DNA of 39,073 nt, from NCBI GenBank assembly GCA_019746975.1, contig JAIERK010000102.1, positions 1 through 39,073 on the forward strand. Reading direction: 5' to 3'. Source of the stretch: Candidatus Obscuribacterales bacterium (GTDB taxonomy: Bacteria; Cyanobacteriota; Vampirovibrionia; Obscuribacterales; Obscuribacteraceae). The notes beneath the pieces were generated by a model, which was given only the letters and a program-made list of their open reading frames with translations, made no database searches and was not told where the DNA came from. This document shows positions 1 to 6,292 of the stretch, in pieces (the first letter of the stretch is position 1; each line of letters starts with the position of its first letter). A program made the translations under genes and the position numbers.

Positions 1-589
1 CCATCTCTATCGGATCGCTGTTGATAGCGAGACTAAAATGTGAATCTTCCGTGGCCGATCCATGACCAGGAAAGTGTTTGCCAACGGGCACTATGCCTTC
101 AGCCGCAATCGACTCAGCCACTATTTGTCCGAAGCGACCAACGAGATCGGGCGAAGAACCAAAAGCGCGACTTGCTACCGTAGGATTGACATAGTTAGAG
201 GCTACATCGAGGACTGGAGCTAATAAGCAGTTGACACCGAGCATCTTCAGCTGTCTCGCCGACAGACACGTAATTTTCTCGAGCAAGTCTTCATCGCCAC
301 AGGCAGCAAGAGCCATTGGTGAAGGCAACGGAGTGATGGCTTTGTCTAACCTTTGCACCGCCCCGCCTTCCTGATCTACAGAGATAATCGGTATGTGGTA
401 AGAACTTTCGACAATCTCACCTACAAGCATAGAAAGTTGTTCTAGACTCTCGGAATTCTCACGAAAAATCGTGACACCGCCGATAGCACCATTCTCGAGG
501 GCTTCACGATACTGCGCATCCAGGCTGGTAGACGGAATCCGTCCAAGCAAGAGTCTACCTACTTTTCTCTCGAGTTCAAGCTTTGCCAC
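1..589 (-). CDS. Glycoside hydrolase family 3, NagZ-like beta-N-acetylhexosaminidase (3' part cut by window edge)
   Basis: Translating the minus strand gives about 196 residues that continue past the window edge. Seen: a DQEGGAVQR segment followed by a LPSPMALAA stretch, then KHFPGHGSATEDSH, the arrangement typical of family 3 NagZ enzymes that remove N-acetylglucosamine from muropeptides in peptidoglycan recycling. There is no ATG. The frame is the same as that of the upstream FHA-cyclase gene and begins right after its TAG stop (602-604). An AGGAG (599-603) overlaps that stop, so the likely start is TTG at 590-592 (6-nt spacing) or GTG at 587-589 (9-nt spacing). This layout suggests translational coupling to the upstream gene. 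The family assignment is secure. Whether it acts in the cytoplasm on muropeptides is inferred from the family and from the lack of a visible signal peptide. Confidence 0.85.
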   Translation of the reverse strand, partial: MAKLELERKVGRLLLGRIPSTSLDAQYREALENGAIGGVTIFRENSESLEQLSMLVGEIVESSYHIPIISVDQEGGAVQRLDKAITPLPSPMALAACGDEDLLEKITCLSARQLKMLGVNCLLAPVLDVASNYVNPTVASRAFGSSPDLVGRFGQIVAESIAAEGIVPVGKHFPGHGSATEDSHFSLAINSDPIEM

Positions 590-601
590 CAACAATCGCT
601 C

Positions 602-1573
602 CTAATTGCGCGTAGATAGCAGCCTGTAGACCTCGACGGCCTTGCTCTTTCCTTTGATGCTATACGAGCCCATGTACTCAAAGTTGCAGCGATCGTTCGA
701 AAGAGAAAACGTGTTGCCGTCGACAATGATGTCGCCTGGTCGATCGTCGCCTATTAGCTTCTCGAGCCGAAAAACGAGATTGGCTGTGTCACCCAAAACC
801 GAAGGATTTCCTGATGAATGACCAAGAGAGCCAGAGGCAACCGGGCCGGTAGCAAGAGCGATGTCCAGATTAAGCGGATAGTCCTCGAACGGCCAAAATC
901 GCCTATCCTGGGCTAATCTCGTTGTGACTTCCCGCAGGCGCAAGGCCGTGTGGCAGGCCTGGAAAGCCGGTAAGCGTGCACCCTCAGATGAACTATCGCC
1001 AGCCCAGTAAGCCATGATTGCATCGCCGGCAATCTTTTCGAGCTGGCCGAAATTCTTGTTGATTTCATCATTCAGTGAATCGAAAATACGCTGAGCAGCA
1101 CCCATGACTACTTCCGGCGACGAGGCATACTTCTCCATCAAACCGGTGAATTTCTTGATGTCGCCGACCAAAATGGTCGCGTTCATGAACTTGATGCTGT
1201 ATTGGGTCCGATCTTGAGAATCTTCCTCTTCCAAGTCGTCGAGATCAAAGTCAGTTTGCGGCGGGAAGATCTGGAGCTTGTACTGAGCGATCTGGACCTG
1301 GTCGCCGTGTCGAAGAGGATACTCTTCGCCGGATTTGCAGCCCTTTCCATTGACTGACGTTCCGTTAGTGCTGTTGCGGTCCATAATGGTCCAACCATCA
1401 GCGCTACACCGAATCTCTGCATGCTGTCCCGATACTTCCGGGTAAGGCAAAATCAGCTTCTTGACACCACCGGGCGCAGGGCGCCGCCCGATATGAAGAA
1501 CCTCACCTTCACTCAACTCCACCGAATACTCATCCGGCGTGTCAGGATTTACCTTGATGTTGCCGGATGACAT
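602..1573 (-). CDS. FHA domain fused to class III adenylate/guanylate cyclase domain
   Basis: The 323-residue protein has an N-terminal FHA fold (about 25-103) with the phosphothreonine-binding signature G29-R30, S48-x-x-H51 and N67...N70-G71. A short acidic linker leads to a class III nucleotide cyclase domain (about 130-320). The two metal-binding aspartates are visible as D138 (VGDIKKFT) and D184 (KIAGDAIMAYW), with K180 before the latter. The transition-state pair N265 and R269 lies in GDTANLVFR. The catalytic set therefore looks complete; ATP versus GTP preference cannot be read here. No membrane segment or signal is seen, so it is probably cytosolic. The FHA domain implies docking to a phosphothreonine partner, and three Ser/Thr kinases lie in this window, though no partner is proven. 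The following glycosidase is probably co-transcribed. The start ATG has no clear Shine-Dalgarno. Confidence 0.9.
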   Translation of the reverse strand: MSSGNIKVNPDTPDEYSVELSEGEVLHIGRRPAPGGVKKLILPYPEVSGQHAEIRCSADGWTIMDRNSTNGTSVNGKGCKSGEEYPLRHGDQVQIAQYKLQIFPPQTDFDLDDLEEEDSQDRTQYSIKFMNATILVGDIKKFTGLMEKYASSPEVVMGAAQRIFDSLNDEINKNFGQLEKIAGDAIMAYWAGDSSSEGARLPAFQACHTALRLREVTTRLAQDRRFWPFEDYPLNLDIALATGPVASGSLGHSSGNPSVLGDTANLVFRLEKLIGDDRPGDIIVDGNTFSLSNDRCNFEYMGSYSIKGKSKAVEVYRLLSTRN

Positions 1574-1618
1574 TTATCGCATTGCCAAGAGCACTAAAAC
1601 CCAAACTGCTAGGTAGTT

Positions 1619-1624
1619 ATTATA
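1619..1624 (-). promoter_or_regulatory. Candidate -10 box for the FHA-cyclase gene
   Basis: The minus strand reads TATAAT exactly, about 45 bp before the cyclase ATG. No convincing -35 hexamer is found at 16-18 bp, so this is only a candidate housekeeping promoter. Confidence 0.3.
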
Positions 1625-1877
1625 TCGGCAGAAAATCAACCAGCTAAACCTCTGATACAACAAGTTAACAGGCTTTAAATTGAGCATCCCCTTGAAGACC
1701 GTCATTGCAAAGCGCGCCGGTTTTGGAAGCAGCCAAAGCAGTGTTCCTGTTGTAGATTGAAACTTTTGGATCAATCTGGAGGCGTAGGCATTGGTCTGAG
1801 CCTGACTTCTTCGGCAATTTGGTTAAATTAAACGCTTTCGTCAAGGGGGCGCAAAGCTTAGTCCGACGCAGGTTTCC

Positions 1878-1922
1878 GGACTCGGCAGAGTGTACTTCGA
1901 TATCGAAATACACTCAGAGTCC
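1878..1922. repeat. Dispersed palindromic element, copy A
   Basis: Seen directly: a 28-bp dyad at 1888-1915 with the central core TTCGATATCGAA and arms GAGTGTA / TACACTC, broken by only one mismatched pair. It is nested inside an outer GGACTC (1878-1883) / GAGTCC (1917-1922) pair. The whole can fold into a long hairpin. It is the longest and most regular of four similar elements in the window (others near 8561, 20549 and 34515). Confidence 0.75.
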
Positions 1923-2200
1923 AAATTATGGCTTCCCGCTGAGCCTCATTCCTTAGACACTTCGGTAAAAGCGCCGATTGCGTCAAGCGTTCGCAAAGCC
2001 AAGTCCGACAAAGTTTTCCGCAGGTAGCGCAACCTCGATCGCGACCGAATCACATCCTGTCGTCGGCATGAGCCCTCTTAGGGTAAGCAACTTGAATGTA
2101 GCCGATCTTGCTTCGGTACCGAAGAGACTTAGGCGGACCCAGTAGCTGTTCCAACAGTTCTTACTGCCGGCGAAACTATGGGACGCCGCGTTCACCAATT

Positions 2201-3436
2201 CTATTTAGCCGAAGTGGTTTTCGCCAGCGATTTTCTCAGCTCTTCTACGCGATCAGTTTTCTCCCAGGGAAGATCCAGATCAGGTCTGCCGAAGTGACCG
2301 TACGCGGCTACACTTTGGAAGAACTTGCCTTTATGGAGCTGGGGCTGATCGTTGAGTTTGAAGTGCGAAATAATCGAAGCCGGTCTGAGATCGAATTTTT
2401 CGTTGACGAGATCCGTAATCTCGGTATCAGCAATCTTACCAGTGCCGAATGTTGTGACGTGTACCGACAGCGGACGGGCGACGCCGATGGCGTAAGCGAT
2501 TTGAACTTCGCACCTGCGGGCCAGCCCGGCAGCAACGATATTCTTAGCAACCCATCGAGCTGCGTACGCGGCGGAGCGGTCTACTTTTGTCGGATCCTTT
2601 CCGGAAAACGCACCACCACCATGCCTGGAATAGCCACCATAGGTGTCGACGATAATCTTTCTTCCGGTCAGACCTGCATCTCCGTGCGGTCCTCCAATAA
2701 CGAAACGTCCCGAGGGATTGATAAGATAACGTGTTTGGTCATCGATCTTGATTCCGAGCTCCTGGAAAACAGGCATGATGACGTAGGCTTTCAGATCGGA
2801 TTCGATGCGCTGACGAACTTCTTCGTTGCCTTTGAGCTTATCGATTTCAGGATCGTGCTGTGTTGAGATGAGAATGGAGTCGACGCGAACCGGCTTGTGG
2901 TCTTCGTATTCGATTGTGACCTGGGTCTTGCCGTCCGGGCGAAGGTACTTCAAAGTGCCGTTCTTTCTCACTTGCGTTAGACGAAGGGCCAATCTGTGTG
3001 CTGCCGAAATAGGCATGGGCATTAATTCTGGAGTTTCATCGCAGGCATAACCAAACATCATGCCCTGATCGCCTGCGCCCAGGCTTTCCGTATCGTCCTT
3101 AGCTGCATTGACTGCCGGTGCGATGTCCGGTGATTGCTTCTTCAAGCCGGTCAGTACCGAGCATGAGTCTGCATCGAATCCGCCACCTTTCTCGCCCTCA
3201 TAACCAATTTCACGAATAACTTCGCGGACGAGCTCCTGGTAGTCGATTTGCGCTACGGTTGTGATTTCGCCAATGACGAGAACAAGCCCGGTAGATGCTG
3301 CGCATTCACAAGCCACGCGGGCCTTGGGGTCCTGAGTGAGGATAGCGTCTAGTACCGCATCGGATATCTGATCGCAGACCTTGTCCGGATGCCCTTCAGT
3401 AACCGATTCCGATGTGAAAAGATAACGCGTAGACAC
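2201..3436 (-). CDS. metK: S-adenosylmethionine synthetase (methionine adenosyltransferase)
   Basis: The enzyme makes S-adenosylmethionine from methionine and ATP in the cytosol. The 411-residue product begins with [18 protein letters not shown], the standard MetK start. It carries the [12 protein letters not shown] nucleotide/methionine-binding segment near residues 120-131 and the [19 protein letters not shown] phosphate-binding segment, and ends with the usual [16 protein letters not shown]. It is slightly longer than common MetK proteins because of the extended C-terminus after DRVEELRK. The start is GTG (3434-3436), with GAGAGG about 8 nt upstream. It is transcribed away from the ECF sigma gene; the roughly 280-bp shared intergenic region carries a structured leader. 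No neighbouring methionine-cycle gene is present. Confidence 0.97.
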   Translation of the reverse strand: MSTRYLFTSESVTEGHPDKVCDQISDAVLDAILTQDPKARVACECAASTGLVLVIGEITTVAQIDYQELVREVIREIGYEGEKGGGFDADSCSVLTGLKKQSPDIAPAVNAAKDDTESLGAGDQGMMFGYACDETPELMPMPISAAHRLALRLTQVRKNGTLKYLRPDGKTQVTIEYEDHKPVRVDSILISTQHDPEIDKLKGNEEVRQRIESDLKAYVIMPVFQELGIKIDDQTRYLINPSGRFVIGGPHGDAGLTGRKIIVDTYGGYSRHGGGAFSGKDPTKVDRSAAYAARWVAKNIVAAGLARRCEVQIAYAIGVARPLSVHVTTFGTGKIADTEITDLVNEKFDLRPASIISHFKLNDQPQLHKGKFFQSVAAYGHFGRPDLDLPWEKTDRVEELRKSLAKTTSAK

Positions 3437-3568
3437 TTTGTATACCTCTCAAGAGAAAAGATCAGAGCCAGATTTCATAATCGCGTGCGGCTCTCACCTC
3501 AGTTGATGATGGACGTTCTTCTCACAGGAAGAACATTCAGCCAGTTATGCTACCATCTTTTACTCCTT
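3437..3568 (-). promoter_or_regulatory. Structured 5' leader of metK with a mini-ORF
   Basis: Reading towards metK, a perfect AAGGAG (3563-3568) is followed 6 nt later by ATG-GTA-GCA-TAA (3545-3556), a three-codon mini-ORF. Then come a hairpin GTTCTTC / GAAGAAC (3515-3534) and a second one AGAGCC / GGCTCT (3464-3494), ending just before the metK ribosome binding site. I could not match the layout to the SAM-I or other SAM riboswitch consensus from memory. A regulatory role is inference; the hairpins and mini-ORF are seen. Confidence 0.4.
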
Positions 3569-3662
3569 ATGAATTAAACAGATACAAGGTTGCATGCGGT
3601 TTTTCGCAACAATCTAATCAAAACGGTACTGGCCAACCATGTGAACAAAAGACTGATTTTTT

Positions 3663-3689
3663 TTGATGACAACAATCAAATGCTATTCT
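3663..3689 (+). promoter_or_regulatory. Candidate promoter of the sigma/anti-sigma operon
   Basis: A TATTCT hexamer (3684-3689) is preceded directly by TGC, giving an extended -10. A TTGATG lies upstream (3663-3668) with a short 15-bp spacing. It sits 27 bp before the ATG of the ECF sigma gene. The short spacing keeps confidence modest; an ECF-type autoregulated promoter could also be present but was not recognised. Confidence 0.35.
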
Positions 3690-3715
3690 TTAGAGAGGTG
3701 TAGGAAGGACAAATC

Positions 3716-4342
3716 ATGGCAACCGCATATTCACAGCAGAGCGACCGGGACCTCGTGTTAGCGTGCCAACGGCGAGAACCACAAGCGTTTGAAGAACTTG
3801 TGAAACGCCACCAGAAGACAGTGTTTGCGCTTCTGTATCAACTCGCGCCTGATTGGTCCGACACATCCGATTTGGCTCAGGAAGTATTTATAAGGGTATG
3901 GCGCTCTATAAATAATCTCCGCAACCCATCGTCATTTCGATCATGGCTGACCCAGATCGTCACCAACCTTTTTTATGATGAATTGCGCAAGCGACCGCGC
4001 CGGTTGCCAACAGTCTCAATGGACGTAGCGCTTGCAAGCGACGATGAATCTGGCGATGGACAGACCAGAGACATCCCAGATGAGTCAGATCTTCCTCATG
4101 ACAAGCTCATCAACAAAGAACTTTCTGAAGTTATTCGCGAAGCAATGTTGAAATTGCCGGAACAGTTTCGAACCGCCATCGTCTTGAGGGAGGTGGAAGG
4201 GTTAAGCTACGAAGAAATTGCAGATATAACTCAGACCGAAATGGGCACGGTTAAGTCCCGAATTGCCCGCGCGCGCCTGAAACTGCAGGAGATGCTTAAA
4301 CCTTACCTCGAAAGCACCGAGACAAGCGAGGTCTCCAGTTAA
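3716..4342 (+). CDS. ECF-type sigma-70 family RNA polymerase sigma factor
   Basis: The 208-residue protein has sigma region 2 at about 24-95 (FEELVKRHQKTVFALLYQL, then DLAQEVFIRVWRSI and FRSWLTQIVTNLFYDELRKR). An acidic linker (about 103-133) leads to sigma region 4 at about 138-195 (LPEQFRTAIVLREVEGLSYEEIADI, then GTVKSRIARARLKL). It has no region 1 or 3, as in extracytoplasmic-function sigma factors, and would direct RNA polymerase to a stress regulon. The ATG is preceded by AGGAAGG. Its TAA is immediately followed by the ATG of the anti-sigma gene, a layout that usually gives coupled translation and equal dosing. It is most likely held inactive by the product of that gene and may autoregulate. 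Confidence 0.95.
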   Translation: MATAYSQQSDRDLVLACQRREPQAFEELVKRHQKTVFALLYQLAPDWSDTSDLAQEVFIRVWRSINNLRNPSSFRSWLTQIVTNLFYDELRKRPRRLPTVSMDVALASDDESGDGQTRDIPDESDLPHDKLINKELSEVIREAMLKLPEQFRTAIVLREVEGLSYEEIADITQTEMGTVKSRIARARLKLQEMLKPYLESTETSEVSS

Positions 4343-5230
4343 ATGGTTAGAGCCTGTACTGATTATCAAGAGGAGCTTTCGGCTCTGCTCGACAACGAGC
4401 TGGACGAAAGCACAAATACCGACGTCACCAATCATTTGACTGAGTGCAGCGATTGCGCGTCGCGTTTTGAGACTATTAAGTCCTTAAGCAGCTTGCTAAT
4501 CAAGGAATGTACTAATATCATCGAAATCCCAGACCTGTGGGACAAGCTAAAAGACGACTTGCCGTCCTTATGCTCCGTCATCGACGAAGATCTTTCCGCA
4601 TACCTGGACGGAGAGCTCCCCAGTGCGGCACAGGAAGGTGTTAAGCATCATCTAGATGACTGCAAACCCTGCTTGGAGAAGTTCAAACAGCTCAACGCCA
4701 CCAATCAGGCACTGTCGAAAGGTCTCTCGCTACCCGACGGAATCGAAATAGATATTTGGTCCGCTATAAAGAATAAGCTCGACACGGACTGCGATGGTGT
4801 ACGAGACGATCTATCCGCTTATGCCGATCAGGAAGTGGACAGCACACGCCATCGTTTCATCACTTCGCATCTGATTGAGTGCGTGCCCTGCCGTCAGAGC
4901 TATGAAAAGGTAACCGCTGTAGGCGACTTGCTTAAAGAGCATTACAAGCCGCAAATTCCCGAGAATCTCAATCTCTGGCCGGGAATCAAAGTAAAAATGC
5001 AGGTGGTCCCCTTTACACCGCGCCAAAGTAAGAGTAAGAAGAAAGTACGACCTCGATTCGCAGTTATGGTTGGAGCAGCGGCTGCTGTAGTTGGTTTGTT
5101 AGGTTCTCTGGCTTTGTGGCTATCGCTTCCTGACGACTTTCAATTTCCAACCGTTTCTCCAGAGCAGTACCTGATAGAATCTTCTTTCCAAGAACCGACA
5201 GATTCGGCTGAGGCAGTGGTTTATGAATGA
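4343..5230 (+). CDS. Membrane anti-sigma factor with three tandem zinc-finger (ZAS/zf-HC2) domains
   Basis: The 295-residue protein has three N-terminal ZAS fingers, each with the pattern C-x25-H-x3-C-x2-C: C5/H31/C35/C38, C77/H103/C107/C110 and C150/H176/C180/C183. Each finger begins with a similar (D)LSA(L/Y)xD(N/G/Q)E(L/V) helix. A basic stretch (about 228-238) precedes one transmembrane segment (about 239-261), followed by a roughly 34-residue outer tail. ZAS domains bind and sequester ECF sigma factors, so the partner is almost certainly the adjacent upstream sigma factor. One ZAS domain is the usual number; three with identical internal spacing is unusual and looks like internal duplication. 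The gene overlaps the next one by 8 bp, which suggests that the secreted Spy-like protein belongs to the same signalling unit. Confidence 0.9.
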   Translation: MVRACTDYQEELSALLDNELDESTNTDVTNHLTECSDCASRFETIKSLSSLLIKECTNIIEIPDLWDKLKDDLPSLCSVIDEDLSAYLDGELPSAAQEGVKHHLDDCKPCLEKFKQLNATNQALSKGLSLPDGIEIDIWSAIKNKLDTDCDGVRDDLSAYADQEVDSTRHRFITSHLIECVPCRQSYEKVTAVGDLLKEHYKPQIPENLNLWPGIKVKMQVVPFTPRQSKSKKKVRPRFAVMVGAAAAVVGLLGSLALWLSLPDDFQFPTVSPEQYLIESSFQEPTDSAEAVVYE

Positions 5231-5735
5231 CAGACATGTAAAAATCGCTACGCTTGCCGTGTTCATATTCAGCGCTTATCCGGGCGGGGCTAGAGCCGAC
5301 GACGGTTGTGGGCACTGCAATATTGACTACAGCAAGCTCAACCTCAACCAGGAACAGACGGTCAAGATCCAGCAATGTGATCAAGAATGGTTCCAGGAAT
5401 ACCAGCAGACGCAGCCTGAGATTCAAAATCTCCAGCAAAAGTTCAAGCGCCTCCTGTCGAGCAGCAAGCCGGATGCTACCGAGATCATGCTTGTTCAGCA
5501 GCAGATCGAAGCAAAGAAAAGTAAGCTCAAGCTTAAGGCGACACAGGTTCTCTTGAAAAAACAGCAAGTGCTCGATGAGAATCAGAAAAAAGCCTTCGAT
5601 GGTCAGATTCAGACGGAGTTGGTTAAGCGACGACAACAAGGTACCGGCGTGGACAACAACGTCCAACAGGTGCGTTGGCGACGTATCTGGAACGACGTCC
5701 AGAATGTTTTCACGCAGGGTCAGGAGCCTCGATAA
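5223..5735 (+). CDS. Secreted Spy/CpxP-like protein with CGHC motif
   Basis: The 170-residue protein starts with a signal-peptide-like segment (1-25, hydrophobic ATLAVFIFSAY, cleavage plausible after ARA). A CGHC motif follows at 29-32. The rest is a highly charged, Gln- and Lys-rich all-helical region with an LNLNQEQTVKI segment like the LTxxQ segments of Spy, CpxP and zinc-resistance-associated proteins. Members of that family act in the periplasm as chaperones or as metal/stress sensors. The start overlaps the anti-sigma gene by 8 bp, so the two are translated together. By analogy with the CnrX-type sensors encoded beside ECF/anti-sigma pairs, it may sense metal or misfolded protein and signal to the anti-sigma factor; that role is inference. 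The CGHC could bind a metal or be redox active. Confidence 0.75.
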   Translation: MNDRHVKIATLAVFIFSAYPGGARADDGCGHCNIDYSKLNLNQEQTVKIQQCDQEWFQEYQQTQPEIQNLQQKFKRLLSSSKPDATEIMLVQQQIEAKKSKLKLKATQVLLKKQQVLDENQKKAFDGQIQTELVKRRQQGTGVDNNVQQVRWRRIWNDVQNVFTQGQEPR

Positions 5736-5764
5736 GGCATCGGATCTGCACAACTCTCCATGAA

Positions 5765-5831
5765 GACGCTTCGAGCTGGTCTGCGTTTCACCACGGTGAC
5801 TTCGTCACAGCGTCAACTAACTGTTTTTTTT
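5765..5831 (+). terminator. Possible intrinsic terminator after the sigma operon
   Basis: An outer GACGCT (5765-5770) / AGCGTC (5809-5814) pair encloses a GTGAC-TTC-GTCAC hairpin (5796-5808). A run of eight T (5824-5831) follows 9 nt later. The distance to the T-run and the branched fold make it a weak candidate. Confidence 0.3.
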
Positions 5832-5867
5832 GCCGACGTCTGAGACTTCCGCTGCGAGGGCTTTCAT

Positions 5868-6216
5868 ATGGCGCAAGAACAAAACTATCTGCCTCCGGAT
5901 CCGTCTGACACAAAATCGAGCCAGAATCGGGACAACAGCTCAGATCGCTTTTGTCCGCCTGCGGAGCGATTCTCCAGCTTGTCCGAGAGTTTTTTTTCAA
6001 TCGGACAAAAATATGCGTACTGGTTTCTTACCAAAATCAGAGAGCATTCTTCCGAAAGAATCTTCCAGAGCCGAGGATCTCTTACTTTCGTCTCTGTATG
6101 AGCGAACAGGACAAACAGATCTGGCCAAGAAAGCCATACAGGACCTTGAATCGATAAAAGATAAGCTTCCGCCCGCTCACTTCAAGAGCACTGAAAAATT
6201 GAATATCAGTAAGTAG
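5868..6216 (+). pseudogene. Small gene split by a +1 frameshift at a T8 tract
   Basis: An ATG at 5868 has a good ribosome binding site (GAGGG, 5856-5860, 7-nt spacing). Its frame reads a hydrophilic sequence beginning MAQEQNYLPPDPSDTK, but after the eight-T tract at 5990-5997 it turns into unlikely sequence and stops at 6101. Dropping one T moves into the frame that ends at 6216. The joined product would be 115 residues, with a helical tail (RAEDLLLSSLYERTGQ, then LAKKAIQDLESIKDKL) resembling a TPR-like helix pair. Upstream of the T tract that second frame is Arg/Ile-rich and not protein-like, which supports the join. The cause may be mutation, a homopolymer sequencing error, or transcriptional slippage. 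No function is recognised. It lies between the sigma operon and the kinase gene. Confidence 0.45.
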
Positions 6217-6292
6217 TGGAGGCTTCGCCAAGGGACAGGCCGAGCCAGACGGCGAGTTCCGCTCTTGACACAACGTTCGTCGCAAGCGAGGT

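Larger units (their letters stand above)
1574..2200. other. 627-bp spacer between metK and the FHA-cyclase gene
   Basis: This spacer lies downstream of metK and upstream of the FHA-cyclase gene on the minus strand. Several short open frames cross it (66, 71 and 82 residues), but they start at TTG or GTG without ribosome binding sites, and one stops immediately before the cyclase ATG. None resembles a protein I know, so I do not call them genes. The spacer holds a strong palindrome (1878-1922, listed separately) and a possible minus-strand -10 box (1619-1624). The rest shows nothing recognisable. Confidence 0.6.

Noticed and set aside
1574..1774. 66-residue hydrophobic frame ending right before the FHA-cyclase ATG
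   Set aside because: TTG start with no ribosome binding site; the hydrophobic look may come from AT-rich leader sequence. Coupling by abutting stop and start is possible but unsupported.
2108..2866. 252-residue plus-strand open frame antisense to metK
   Set aside because: It is a shadow of the metK coding sequence; the protein is Arg/Ser-rich with no domain, and metK is certain.
3437..3600. SAM-I (S-box) riboswitch upstream of metK
   Set aside because: The conserved S-box segments were not found; only generic hairpins are seen.
5064..5753. 229-residue minus-strand Leu-rich frame
   Set aside because: Shadow of the Gln/Lys-rich Spy-like gene and the end of the anti-sigma gene, both clearly coding on the plus strand.
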